Of a DNA stretch of 64,000 nt, positions 46,779 through 58,721 are shown one piece after another. A model generated the notes under the pieces. The model had not been told where the DNA came from. It ran no database searches and worked only from the letters and a program-made list of their open reading frames with translations. Position 1 is the stretch's first letter. Each line of letters begins with the position of its first letter. A program made the translations under genes and the position numbers. This DNA is from Eurosta solidaginis (Eukaryota; Arthropoda; Insecta; Diptera; Tephritidae), in NCBI RefSeq assembly GCF_040869045.1, contig NW_027136913.1, positions 682,001-746,000 of the forward strand. The letters run 5' to 3'.

Positions 46779-49449
46779 TATTGAAAGTTTAATCAAAATG
46801 AAATTGCCAGCTTTTGTACAGAAACTGGAATCGTATTTCAGAATTATCTTATCAGTCCCCAAACTCCAACCTTCGATAACGCTAAAACTCCATCGGCAAA
46901 AATATCTAAAACATCACCAGGAATAACAGCCAAACTCATATACTTTTACAGAAGACTTACGCGGTTATTCCTTATAATCATATGGTACTAAATGTTACAT
47001 GCTCTTCTGCGTAATTCATATTGTTTTAGAGATTTTTGGCGCTGGAGTTTCAGCATTAGGGTAAGTTGGTTTTTGGGGGCAGGATTTCAAGCCATCAATA
47101 TCCTTCAAATTCAAGCAGTACTAGCAAAGATTAAACTTTAAAATCTGTCTTTTCACTCAAAACGTCAAAGTGTATGCAACGATATTTGATAATGGCATAA
47201 GAATGTTACATCTGTAACTGACCACTACTGTTTTTCGAACTATTGGCCCAAAAATATCGGACTGATCTATCTCAATAATAAGGTTGATCGCAGGTTGCAC
47301 TGAAATTATTAAGTTGTTGCTGTGCGATTTGCACTATGATTTGTCTATGATCACAATGACTATTATTCATACTACCAACGTCAGTTACGGTTACAGCAAC
47401 AACACTCAAGCTGGTCCTCTGCTGCTTTTGCTTTTGTCCCGGCTATTATAAGATCGAAACAAGGAGCTGTCCTTACGATTGTGGGTTAGTAACCTCTTGG
47501 TCAGAAATAATCGAGAGTCTTAATAAAATTAAGAGCCTACTGTCTCGAGCCTAATTGGTGTAGTTAAACTTGCAATACCAATAATAGTGTTCGGATAGCC
47601 AACAATACCGTGGTCTGAAGATGGATAATAGTTGACCAACATCTTTATAGTAGGTTCAATCCACCAACAAAACTATCGGCACATACACACATGCCGCCGC
47701 CCAATTTAAAATCGAGTATATACCCAAATTTGGTGTGGGTTCGTTTCTTTTATTTTTGCCTACAAAATAGAGAAATACACTCTTAGGGATTGCCAACCAC
47801 AACCTAGGGGTGACCCTGCCTTTTAAAAATGGAGCTGGAACGGAATTTAAGACTGGAGACGATGAAACTCGACTGGGCAGACAGCTGCGACAGCTTTCAT
47901 GTTTCCAATTAAGTAACAAAGTATATAAAAATCAACTAGAAGACCCGACAGACGTTGTCCTGCCCTAAATTTGCCCTATCTGCAAACATTTTAATAAGTT
48001 TTTTCCGTCTGACTCTGCCCTCCCCCCCCCTAAGCACGTGCACAAAAATATCCATATCAACTGAAAAGAGGTGCATCACTGCGTATACGTAATATTTTAT
48101 TATTACGTATAAACAAATAAAAAAATTTGCAATAAAATACTATTGCGACTATAAACTGAGATGTAACCTATCCTATATTTCAAGCTAGATCAAACTACAC
48201 ACGGGGTGCAAAACAGGTTCAGTAGTTTAGGAGTCCATTGGCCTCAAAGGTGTGACACGTGTTTTTTATAGATTAAGATTAATCCCCTTTCGGCCTTTGC
48301 CTCCAAATCTGCTTATAAATTTTGTAAGCCTTCCACAACATTGTAAATTTATAACTGCCATTCTGTCAGGGTACCACCTCTAACATCAACGACAACAAGA
48401 ACTTCTCTATACATACTTACTTACAAGAGTTGAAGCACATATTTATGCAAGTGAGTAGAAGTTAGCTAAAGTTTCATAACGAGCTAACTATATAGGTAAG
48501 TGTCAGCCTGTGGTTAGTGCAGCAACACAAACTCGACCAAGACACTAGATGAAAGAGCAAAGGTGATGATTGAGGTCGTATGTCATTCTGTTAGCCAAAC
48601 GAACTGGCAGTAAGGAGTAAAGAATATAATATATACATATGTATATATGTCTGTATATAACAGCTAAGTGTATAGGTCACATCACGGAGTAACGAACTGC
48701 AACGTGTAGCAGATTATTATTATTGCAATTTCCGTTTACGGCGAGTATCCCTTTGCGTGTACAACACGGATATGCGGAATGTGGGCACAAGTACTTTAGG
48801 AGTTGGAAATGCACTTAGAGGAGTTGGAAATGCGTAAAACATTAAATTCTAAGAGCAGAGTAGGTAATCATTTTAAAAATTGGCGTGGTTTGGTTCAGTA
48901 GTACGAAATACCTGCGAAAAGCTTGCACTATGAGCATTGTAAAGACAACTTAAACGCAAGAAAAGGAGAGCTAAACGCACACATAAATGCAATGCATAAC
49001 TTAGTGTCAAGAAATAAAAGGTACAGAGTATACGCCGTCATATTAGACGAGTACTCGGTTATAGAGGAAAACAAACACATGAAAAACTAAAGTGAATTGA
49101 AGAAGCCGGAACTCAATCAGGGGTAAGAACACCGTGAATTAGGTAGAACCAGCAAAAAATCCGAACTTCGTTCACGACAGAAGGTTATGGAAATGGAGGG
49201 TATTAATGTGGAAGAGTACGTTCTTCGTGCTGATCGGAATAGAACAACAAATGAACGACAAAGAAGAACAAAACCCCGAATCCAGAGGTAACCTACTACC
49301 AGTGCGATAACGGCTTTGTTGACACAGACCGCGGGAAAACAGGAAACGTATTTCTAAAATTCCGTAGGCAGGCTTTTCAGCTTAATAAATAAAAGCCATA
49401 CCTGGAGTCTCAGCTGACCTCAGCTTTGCCTGGAGCGACCCGCGTTGAT
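46779..49449. other. Intergenic sequence with a possible repeat 3' end
   Basis: No gene recognised. Around 47935-48290 (GACGTTGTCCTGCCC, a C9 run, then GGTTCAGTAGTTTAGGAGTC) the sequence resembles the 3' ends of widespread insect LINE or Helitron families, but I could not assign it. Short frames here are not supported. Confidence 0.35.
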
Positions 49450-49570
49450 AAATTTTTTCTAATGGAAAAAACTTGTTTCTAAGGATTTTGATGTTGCTTT
49501 TTCGGGGCCCTAAGCCTAGAACCTTCGATGTGGTAAGCGAGTACGCCACCACCACACCTCGGCGGTCACC
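49450..49570 (-). mobile_element. tRNA-derived SINE, head and start of body
   Basis: On the minus strand: CCGAGGTGTGGTGGTGGCGT, ACTCGCTTACCACATCGAAG, GTTCTAGGCTTAGGGCCCCG, then AAAAAGCAACATCAAAATCC and AGAAACAAG. The tRNA-Gly-like head is intact in length and the body is truncated after about 60 bp. Confidence 0.7.
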
Positions 49571-50089
49571 TGATGAAATTTACTATTTATTTTTATGGTC
49601 ATGTGCTGAAATCTTCTACGGTTATTACTCCAACTCACTCGCGAACTTTTGCATTTTGCTGTCTTCCACAGGACATGTTTGTTTCAAGCCAGCCGAGGAA
49701 GCACTGGCCTGATTCTTTCTGGATTTCAAAGCACTCGGTGAAGTTATTATGGTTTGCAAAATGAGACTCTGCCTAATGGGAGTACATCCTCAACAGCCTC
49801 AGCTATATTGGCTGTTCGGAAAATTATGAGATTAATCTTCCGGTCACTTCATGTTCATCTATCTAGCTTTTGTGGTGAAACGGCGTAATATCTCTGTCGG
49901 GACGAATTAAACTCTCTGAGGTAAACATTCAAAATCTTTAGCTATGTCCCTAAATAACTGTAAGCCGGCATCATCGTTGGATAAGGTGGCAACGCAAAGG
50001 GCCGTAACAGGGTCCAAATGAGTTGCCTCCTAAATGGACAGCTGATACCCAACCTAATCTGGCACTGCGGGGATTTACACATGTGGTCT

Positions 50090-51150
50090 GAACTACGATT
50101 AGAGTAGTAGCTGCAGTTATGGTTACTGTTACTTTGACGGATATGATAGTGATAAAACTAAAGGTTATGGTAATGCTTATGGTTACGGTAACGGGTAAGT
50201 TCAAATTTATGCTTACGGTTATGGCTATCGCTTAATAATTTTAAGTTATTGGAAATCGTAAGATCGTTATAACAAGAAGCCATCTAATTAGGGTGGTAAA
50301 AAGAATGATCCGTTGAAGCGTCCATGTGAGCAGTCTCTTCAGGGATCAGCGCCTACCCAACCTAACCTAGCATGGTCTTGAATACGGTTAATATACGGCT
50401 AAAGTGTTTCAGTTTAGGGCTACATCTACGACTAAGGCTACATTAATAGCTATGGTTATAGTGCGGTCACATTTAGTACTACGATTGCATTAACGCCAAC
50501 TCTTACCGATATGTTTTCCACTAAGGTATGATTATAAGAAAAGTAAGGTTTGGCATGACAATTTATGTTTAACTTAAAGGATTTTGGTACTATTACGGCT
50601 ATGGTCACGTTTACCACGTTTACAATGACGGTTTTTGTGCGAATATGACTACAGTTATGGCGACAGTTGTGGTTACGGTTAAGGTTATGGATATGGTTAC
50701 GGTAGTGGCTTCGGTTAAGGTAGGGGTTGAGATTACGGTTATGGTTGCACTTAAGGTTACAGTTATGGTAGCGGCTATTGTTACGGTTATGGTTAAAGTT
50801 CTAGTTACAGTTATAGTTAAAAATATATTAACGTTTATAGTTACGGTTGGGCCTGCGAATATGGTCATGGAAACAGTTCTGGGTTTGGTTATGCTTACAG
50901 TTATGGTTGCAGTTATGGTAACGTCTATGGCTAGAATTATGGGTACATTTAAGGTTATGGTTACAACTACAAATAGGTTAACGTTTAAAGTTAGGGTTTT
51001 GGCTGCGAATATGGTTAGGGATGCAGTTATGGTTACGGTTGTAGTAAAGGTTACAGTTATGGTTATGGGGGTGATTACGATTATAGTTACTGTAAGGGTT
51101 ATTGTAATGGTTGCGTTATAGTTGTAGTTATGGTTACGGTTAAAAATTGT
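50090..51150 (+). repeat. Degenerate GGTTAC/GGTTAT hexamer array
   Basis: GGTTAY and variants (AGTTAY, GGTAAC, GGCTAT) recur in near-constant 6-bp phase over about 1 kb, densest at 50580-51150. A higher-order mark TGCGAATATG falls at 50638, 50854 and 51004; the spacings 216 and 150 are both multiples of 6. The phase keeps frames open on both strands, so a 158-codon frame of Val/Met/Thr (50645-51121) is a by-product. The motif is not the insect telomere repeat TTAGG. Confidence 0.85.
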
Positions 51151-52225
51151 TTCGTTTGAAAAACAGTTAATTTCAAAATCGGTTTGAAGCTCTTTTTACG
51201 AATATGCTCGTTGTAGAATATTTAAATTTGAAAAAAAGCAACCAGAACTCATTCGCACATATTGTAAATACTTGTATTAGTTAGAGATGCTCAAGTCAAA
51301 ATAGAAACTAAAGAAGATAGATAAAATGCCAAAGTATGCTTGAAGAAATAAATCACTTTGGAAATTGCGCGCGTAAAATGTGCAACAAAGTACTTTAAAA
51401 GTTTCCAGCATTAGAGCGAATACTATGCAAAAGCAACTAAGCAAACAATGAAAAGTAGAACGAGAGCAATAATATGTCCAGTAGAATGAAGATAGGGCTC
51501 GCACAGAAATCTCAAATCACATAAATGCTTTTTTAGACTAATATTCCGAAGAAGCAAAGTTTCTTTTTCTGCTAAGAGGATTTCCACACGGCTTGTACTA
51601 TGTTACTTAAAACGGGAGTTCTTTCAATGAGGTAATAAATAAGCTAGCTAAATTTATTTTCTGATATACATATGACCGCTGTAGTACATTTTTAACCACA
51701 TGAACTCTGCTTTCGTTTACAGTAGCATACTTGAAAGCAAATTTTTGCACATTACAAAACCACTGTGCAAGTAACTTTCAAACTGTCTAAGAGAAAGACA
51801 TAGTACACTGGCATCCTAATACGCGCGCAACTTTGATTCGATTACCGTTGCTGGCATTTCTTGCTGGTCTAGGATGCCATCAGTGAAGAGCTCTTGGCAA
51901 ACGGAATCAAATGACATGCTGAATGGCCCTTAAGAAATACTCATGGAGGGCATTGCAGTGGGCATTTCGATTAGCAAATTTGAATTTTTACGCAAAAGTA
52001 ACATTTTTTCTGCCTGCCTTTGCCTATACGTATCTTACTTAAGCAATTTTGAAGTATTGAAATACACAGTGTGCTAAGGGCATATTTTTTTTTCTGGTCT
52101 GTTTGTTGGTCTTTTGGCTCGCTTCAGAATCTTTGAATAAAAAAGATAAATTGATACAGTTGTGTTACAAGAAATGCAAACCCACTTTTTCAGCAGAGCC
52201 AAAGATAAGGTAGAGTAGAAAATAT
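51151..52225. other. Intergenic sequence
   Basis: No gene or repeat recognised. Confidence 0.45.
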
Positions 52226-52756
52226 TGTAACGAATTTAGTGCAATTTGGAACTTTCTACTAACGTTCGAATCACTAAACTGTTGAATAAATAACTCCACT
52301 ATTCAATAATGCAAAATGGCCTTTATTAAAGTGCTTCAAAATAACACTTCTTCTTCTCAATAGATAGCGTGCTTAAATCAAACAGATTCGTCGTGCCTCA
52401 GCTGGTGCTGCTTTTATACTTTTTGGTTTCCTCGTTGGCATAGTTCTAGACGTATCTATTTCTAGAAATTACTACTCGTTTACCAGCTATAAAATGCCCA
52501 GCTATAACTACAGATGCACGATTATTATAGCTTCTCGCATAGCCCATGCGCGAGTATATGTGAGTGATACTTCCACAGATGATTGCCTACTTTTGGGTGT
52601 ATCTCAGATATATGCATGTGTTTGTGCGTTGTTCTCCGCTGCTTGTATGGACATATGTATAGACATAATGATTGATTTTTTGATGTGCATACAAGTCAGT
52701 TCTTAGTATTGGCTTAGAGATGATAGTATCCTTTAGTGTTGCTAATATTCGTCACA
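52226..52756 (-). mobile_element. Solo LTR, copy 1, with ATAT target duplication
   Basis: A 531-bp unit runs from TGTAACGAAT to ATTCGTCACA, imperfect inverted ends of the TG...CA type. ATAT lies immediately outside both ends (52222-52225 and 52757-52760), a 4-bp target duplication typical of Ty3/Gypsy elements. It aligns with 58258-58721: AAACTGTTGAATAAAT, ATAGCGTG.TTAAATCAAA, CTGCTTTTATACT, GTTCTAGACGT. On the minus strand GTATAAAAGCAG (52411-52420) is a TATA box and AATAAAGG follows ~90 bp later, so the LTR is read on that strand. No internal domain is attached. Confidence 0.88.
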
Positions 52757-52849
52757 ATATGTTAAAGTTGGATGGCAATCTTTTGTTTTTTACTTCCTTT
52801 TGATTTGTTTCGTTTCATGCTTTTCCGCGAATTTCAATACAAAATTGGA

Positions 52850-53950
52850 GAATCTCGCAATTCAATTTTGAGTAACTTCCCTATGAACTAAAGTCTTGAA
52901 ACATGAAACACACATCCAAGCCCGATCACAATTTAAGATGAAGAAAAGAAATTTGCTGCGTATCGCAGGGATAGTTAAAATTTAAAAATTCTTTCGAATT
53001 TGGATCTCTAAGGAACTTCGCGATAGCCCATAGACCTGAAATTTTGAACAAAGTTTCGGCATCTATAAGGTTGTAACACCTAAGACGAAAGGGTTTTGTA
53101 AATGGGACAAGGATATAGATATAAAGCGATATTTAGAAAATCCATTCAGAGCATTTAGAAACTTGCGACCAATTTTTGGAACAAAGAGCATATGTATGTA
53201 CTTTGTAAAATGCAACAAGAAGGATATAATATTTTGCAAGATAGCCCAGGGATCGTGAAAATAGGAAATCTCATCAGCACTTGGAAATTTACCTTTCAAA
53301 TTTTAAGGAACTTCCCGATAACCTATAGGAATGAATTTTTAAACATAGCTTAGGGTCTCACTAGGCAGTCGTAATATTCAGAGTAAATTAATTTTTTTAA
53401 AGTGTTAGGGATCGAAATATTTGGAGCTATTTGTAAAATTCATTTATCTGGAATCTTGCCGATTTTGGTCGACTTGCACTTAGCTAAATTCTTGAAACTT
53501 GAAACATACTTCGGATCCCGGTGACAATGCAATACGGGGGAAACAATTTTGGCTAGATGGAGCTGGGCTCGTAATAAAATCATATGCACCTGGGCATGTT
53601 TTTTTTTGAGTTTCATGACACTTCCCGATTACCAAGGAAGGAAGGAAGGGCCATGTTCTGTTGAAATATACGGAACAAAAAATTCTTCTAAATGGAGCAG
53701 AGTGCCAGTTATCTAGAGATACTTATTAGGAATCTTGCGATTAGTTTTTAAGTAACTTTTCATTAAACTAGAAACTGTAAACCTTAGACATAGTTCAGGT
53801 CACCGTGACACCGTGAATAGGATAGATGGCGCACGGGCCGAGAAAGTAACAAATTACATATTAGATTTGGGATTTTTCGAAAAGTTTCTGGAAAGCTAGA
53901 GGTTTGAAATTTCAAAAGTATTCAGAGCCTAAGGAAAGTTTAATACCTAT
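52850..53950. repeat. Degenerate ~145-bp tandem array, about 7 units
   Basis: The anchor AACTTCCCGAT.A and relatives falls at 52875, 53015, 53310, 53471, 53620 and 53755 (spacings near 145 or twice that). Other recurring blocks are TTGAAACATGAAACACA/TTGAAACTTGAAACATAC, CGGTGACAATGC and GGCGCAGGGATCG-like strings. The units are strongly diverged. A GGAA tetranucleotide run lies at 53636-53649. Confidence 0.7.
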
Positions 53951-54332
53951 CTCAAAAAACTTCGCCCTGATCAAAATATTAAAAAAATCATGTGATAAAT
54001 TTTTAAGAGAAATTTAGCTGCAAAGATGAAACTTCACTTATAGTTCAAAGAAACGATATAGTGATACTCAAGAACTAAATAAAAATAAGATAAACGGATT
54101 TTAAATACTTCCTTTATATAAATGAACTAAAATTCAGTGGAAAAGGTATGATTGAACACAGACATAGAGTTGATGAGTTTTCCGTTCTTTTCGGATAAAC
54201 TGGCTAATGGCTATATCATTATTAAAATATCAAAACGAAAATTCATCGACATCACGTCAGTATTCAAGGAAATCTTTTCGTTTTCTTTTGATCCATTTAT
54301 ATAAATGAAGTGTTAAAAAATCTAATTCTCTT
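53951..54332. other. Intergenic sequence
   Basis: AT-rich, nothing recognised. Confidence 0.45.
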
Positions 54333-55987
54333 TTTATATCTTTCATGACATTGAAATGGTATATCAAGTTTGTCACTAATTCCAAAATTGTAAGGCCTTA
54401 AAGTAGAAGAGATATACCCACCAATAAGTATACCGAAATGATCAGGATGAAGAGCTGAGTTAATTTAGTCATGTCCATCTGTCTCAAATTCGTATGCAAA
54501 CTAGTAACTCAATTTTTGAGATATCTTAATAAAATTTGGTGAGCGGGTTTATTTAGGTGTCCAATTAGACATTTGTCGGAACCGCCGAATCGGACCACTA
54601 TAGCTTATATTGTATGGGTACAACTGATTTTTTCAGAAAAGAGGATTCTTGTCATATCTTCCTCAATTTATCAGGATGAAGCTTCAAACATCACCGTATG
54701 TGACCCGGTCTATGAAAATGTGGCTTATGACTCAGAAATTGCGAGAAACAGCTGTAAAATATAAACAATGCATTTCTTCAATTTCTTAGTAGTTTTTCTT
54801 TTGCATTATTAACAGTCATGCCCAAAAGGTAAAGCACAAACCAGTTTCTGACCGATATTTTGGATTCATTGCCATCGAAACAAATGCTATCAAAAAAATC
54901 TGAGGATGCTTCACCAGCCACCAAATTGGTATCGAAGGAACCAAAGGCTTCATCGTCTTTCATTTGTGCTCTTCTTTCTCTACATTTTTGGTACACTGCT
55001 AAGCAAGGACTTTCTAGTTTTCACCGCGTGAAAGAGCGTCTCGAAAACTATCGAAACTAGAAAAAAAGTGGAAACATTTTTTTGAGTCATAAGCCATCTT
55101 TTCATAGACCGGGTCACATGTGCTTTCATATGTAGCAAATATTGTTGTCTGAAAAAATGGATGAGATCCGTCGTATATATTGCGATTGTTCAGATAAGAA
55201 GCTTTTCGTTGTCTAAGCTTTGGTGGTTCGGAGGGCGAATCAGTTTTTTGTTATTATATTATTTATTTAAGTGGACTATATATTATTTTATTGTTTAGAG
55301 AGAGGCGCCTGTTACACCTAGTATGTATTCGTTGGGGGTGAGCACTGTGGGCTTCAAGGTATTGGCTGCGGGTTGAGCCACCTTGTTTTGCTTTGAAAAC
55401 TCCCCGATTTGGGATAAAAAAATTTAAACTATGACTTTGTAATATTTCACTAACCAGTTAATAATTGCAAGCACACGTAATGGCTTATGAAACAAACGAA
55501 CGAAAAATTTTCATAATCTAAGTCACTTAAACAGTAATTACTAATTACTGCCCCACTTTAACAGCCTGAAGCTTCAAATTTCACCAAATGCTTACGTATG
55601 TAGCATATATTGATGTCTGAAAGTCATAGAGATCGGTGGCATATATATTATATACGCCATATAAACTGTCATTTCTGACCCCTTTCTTAACGGCTGGAAG
55701 CTCCAAGTTTCATCAAATACTTACGCTTACGTTACATATTTGTGAGATAAGTGATACACGGTCATAGCAATTTCACGAAGACCACAAAAAACGTGAAAAT
55801 TTGCATCCTCACGAAAACTACCTACCTATTTTTTACCTCAGAAATCGCTTAATCTGTTCATTATATATTTCATATCTTATACACCCGATTATTTTGGTAT
55901 TACGAATGGGATAAGATTATTATTCGGGCCCATTCATGAAAGGTATAAAGGCTTTAGCACAGCCGAAGTCCTGTCCTTACTTCTTTT
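54333..55987 (+). mobile_element. DINE-1/Helentron-like element, family T1, copy 2, interrupted
   Basis: It starts TATATCTTTCATGACATT and ends with TTCATGAAAGGTATAAAGG, a weakened hairpin (CTTTAGC/GCCGAAG) and TGTCCTTACTT. Within it, GTCATGTCCATCTGTCTC, CAATTTTTGAGATATC and AATTAGACATTTGTCGGAAC match copy 1. It is enlarged by a nested element at 54699-55118 and by about 330 bp of foreign sequence around 55230-55560. Internal units ending GTAGCATATATTGATGTCTG repeat at 55140 and 55600. Confidence 0.75.
54699..55118. mobile_element. Nested element with 36-bp inverted ends, MITE-like
   Basis: Ends TGTGACCCGGTCTATGAAAA (54699) and TTTTCATAGACCGGGTCACA (to 55118) are inverted, and the match continues through GGCTTATGACTCA with 1-2 mismatches. 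The 420-bp body has a 72-codon minus-strand frame with no known domain. ATGTG lies next to both ends, but the palindromic ends make the target duplication ambiguous. The host T1 sequence resumes after it (GTAGCAAATATTG). Confidence 0.82.
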
Positions 55988-57469
55988 TAATTAAAATCGT
56001 AAAACGGAATTTTTTTCATAGCTGAGTGTCCCACATATGTTTCTGCACTTCATACCAAAAAAATTTACTAAGACAATGCAAAGCCTTCCTGAATTTTACC
56101 ATAATTTAAACTTCTACATACACAAATCAGTTTCCCGCATATTAAAGTTTTATGTCCCAAAAAATGTAACAAAGTTGATGAAGTTGTATAAATATTTGTA
56201 ATGTTTGCACTCGAACCTCAAAATCAGTCTAACTGAAATTTGCATTTACTTACTGTCGCGTTAATAGAGCTTTTGGCAATTTCTTTGCAATCATAATATA
56301 TTTGTATATGTGCGGCACGTACCAGCGCTAGGACTTTTTCCAATAAGTAAGTACCCAATATAAGTTTTGCATGTTTTCAAATGGTATGGCGTAAGTGAGC
56401 CCTTATCTTGATTGAACGCTGAAAATTCAGCCAACGTCAAGAACATACAACTTGTTATTGATGCCTGGAGGGACGAAGAAAAAACTCTGCAAACAACATT
56501 AAAGCTTCGCTAAGCTAAAGGGTACCACAATGTTTGAACATTAGGGCTGGACGTTAAAAAAAGAACGTTAAGAGCATTAGCTAATTAGCATGTCAATATA
56601 ATTTAGTATTATTCGCTATTATGTTTTACATCATTATCATTTCCTCGCACTTAACTGCTCAGAAAATTTTGGCAGGTGCACAAAGAAGACTAACTGATCC
56701 ACCTGTTTCTCCCAACTCAATAGAGATCTCGCCCTTTCTCTATATTTAATTATGGTTGTAGATAGTAATCCGTTTCGGGGCTTTTGCGTCGTTATATATT
56801 CGCATAATTTGGATTGAGGACAGTGAAAGCTTCATACAGCTCAACATTTAACCTACTTCGGTCACGGGTGGCACTATAAATATTTAACGAAATCCCTCGA
56901 ATTCCTCGAAGGACCATCTCATGCATAATGTATTGACATACATCAAGGCATATACGGTTTTTACTTCGGTTCTATAGTCGGGTGGAAAACCGCATATATC
57001 GTCGACAGCGTGACGGTGCAGAAAGGCGGGGCGACCCAGTGCGATTAATTATCCTTTCCGAGGTGACCCACTATTACTACCGTTACTACGGTTTGCTAAA
57101 ATCCGGTACTGTATAGTACCACATTTCGAGCTGCAGCGGAGTCAATGTGGGTTAAACCGCTGGGTTATTTCATAGAGGGTGAATTGTCTGACTGTATACT
57201 ATTTCCTTGCCCTCCATTGCATTTGATGTTGCTAAAAAAATTTGGATGTGGTTTCGGGAAAGTGATCTTACGTCTTTTTTAAGTTAAACGTAGAAGAAGT
57301 CCTTTAACGAAAACAATTTTGAGATGATCTTGAAATAGTCCGGGAATATTCCTGAAATGGTTCAAAGTGATCGTTAACAGTCAGGATATTATTGAAAAAC
57401 AGTTCCCAAACTATCAATGAAAAATACTAAACTTTTACTTTAAGGCCTTTTGAGAAGAGCATGTTCGGC
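55988..57469. other. Intergenic sequence, possible RTE relic
   Basis: No firm feature. On the minus strand at about 56800-56920 a frame with SRLNVELYEAF faintly resembles the RTE segment FNDELYELYAD, too weak to call. Confidence 0.35.
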
Positions 57470-57479
57470 TTCTAATCGG

Positions 57480-57970
57480 TAAAAATCGATACCGACCAGT
57501 TATGGTTTTTTATTGGTTTTTTATCGATAGTACATTGCCTCTCGGTTTATCAAAAACCGGACTGCAGATGTGTCATACACTTTATGTTGACATTTTAAAT
57601 GAGTTTTTTGCATAAAAACCATTGAGTCGCCGATAACTAATCGAACACATGCCGATAACGATTCGGTAGCACTTCGATAAGAAATCGATAACTTGTCGCT
57701 GCAAATCGATAAATTTTTGATAAATTATTCATAATATTTCTAAAATGAGTCGACAGTTTTCTATATTTAATTAATTAACTCGATAATATATCGAAAATTT
57801 TCTGATAGAATATCGATAAATTTTTGATAATTTCGATAGACGTTTGAAAAAAAAAGAGTAAGAAATAGATAAATTTTCAATAAATGATAGCTTTCGTTAT
57901 TAAGTCGATAGCTTTTCGACAAAAAACGATAACTTATCGCTAAGAAGTCAATAACTTATTTATAACCATT
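57480..57970. repeat. ATCGATA/GATAAC-rich degenerate repeat cluster
   Basis: Around thirty TATCGATA, ATCGATAA, CCGATAAC and GTCGATAGC variants occur in both orientations over about 480 bp, with typical spacing of 14-18 bp. It is the largest of three such clusters in the window. TATCGATA is the fly DREF site core, but the density and lack of a gene point to a degenerate satellite. Confidence 0.65.
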
Positions 57971-58014
57971 TCTATCGAAAGTATTCATTTTGTTTTCTTG
58001 ATTTCCCGACAGGG

Positions 58015-58215
58015 TAGGCAAGGCAGCTGAGTTTACACTGAGAAGGGTTTCATGGCAGAAACACACTCGGATCTCTTCCCAAATCACTGCCGAAGGGCGC
58101 CCTTCTTAGAAAAAAATTGTCTTATTGAAAAAAAACTAGTTTCTAAAATTTTGGAAGTTACTTGGCCTGAGATGTGAGCCCAGGATCTTCGGTGTGGAAG
58201 GCGGAACACGCTGTA
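58015..58215 (-). mobile_element. tRNA-derived SINE fragment
   Basis: On the minus strand: a decayed head (GCGTGTTCCGCCTTCCACAC, CGAAGATCCTGGGCTCACA), then CCAAGTAACTTCCAAAATTT, AAGAAGGGCGCCCTTCGG, CAGTGATTTGGGAAGAG, CCGAGTGTGTTTCTGCCATG and TCTCAGTGTAAACTCA. The 3' third is missing. It lies 42 bp from a solo LTR. Confidence 0.75.
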
Positions 58216-58257
58216 TTTTGGAACGGTTTTCCGTCAGCCCTTGAAGTAGTAAAGTAT

Positions 58258-58721
58258 TGTTACGAATTCTGGGGATTTCGCGAAATCGAATCGCTAAACT
58301 GTTGAATAAATCACTTCATATTCAGTATTGCAAAGTGGTATTTTTAAATTACTTTGGGAGTATTACTTCACAATTATACTACACAACCAATAGCGTGTTT
58401 AAATCAAAACTGATTAGCTTATACTCAGCCTACTCTGCTTTTATACTCTCTGTTGCCTCGACCGCATATTTCTCCAAAGGTCTAGACGTTTCACCTTCTA
58501 GAACTGTTGTATCTCCTGCTTGGTAATTTAGTCATATGCGTGTGCATGTGTGAGTAAGAACTTCGGCTGATAACTACATGTGTGTGGTGAGATATCTCTT
58601 CGTCGCCTTCTGTGTATGTGTATAAATGATTATTGATGTGTTCACAAGTGTAGCTTGCTTTAATGTTTTTGTAGTGCTGCCTTTATTTACTAACAGCTTA
58701 GTGATGCTAAAATTCGCCACA
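58258..58721 (-). mobile_element. Solo LTR, copy 2, with GTAT target duplication
   Basis: A 464-bp unit from TGTTACGAAT to ATTCGCCACA, flanked by GTAT on both sides (58254-58257 and 58722-58725). It aligns collinearly with the LTR at 52226-52756, and its minus-strand TATA box AGTATAAAAGCAG is conserved. The 89-codon plus-strand frame at 58257-58526 lies wholly inside it and is incidental. With copy 1 it shows that the family was active here and that both insertions lost their interior by LTR recombination. Confidence 0.88.

Noticed and set aside
50645..51121. 158-codon plus-strand frame rich in Val, Met and Thr
   Set aside because: It is a by-product of the GGTTAY hexamer array, which keeps frames open on both strands; there is no domain or coding signature.
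50090..51150. Telomeric repeat array
   Set aside because: The unit is GGTTAY, not TTAGG, and flies in this group do not use TTAGG telomeres; it is also strongly degenerate and internal.
58257..58526. 89-codon plus-strand frame
   Set aside because: Lies entirely inside a solo LTR; the frame is not kept in the other LTR copy.
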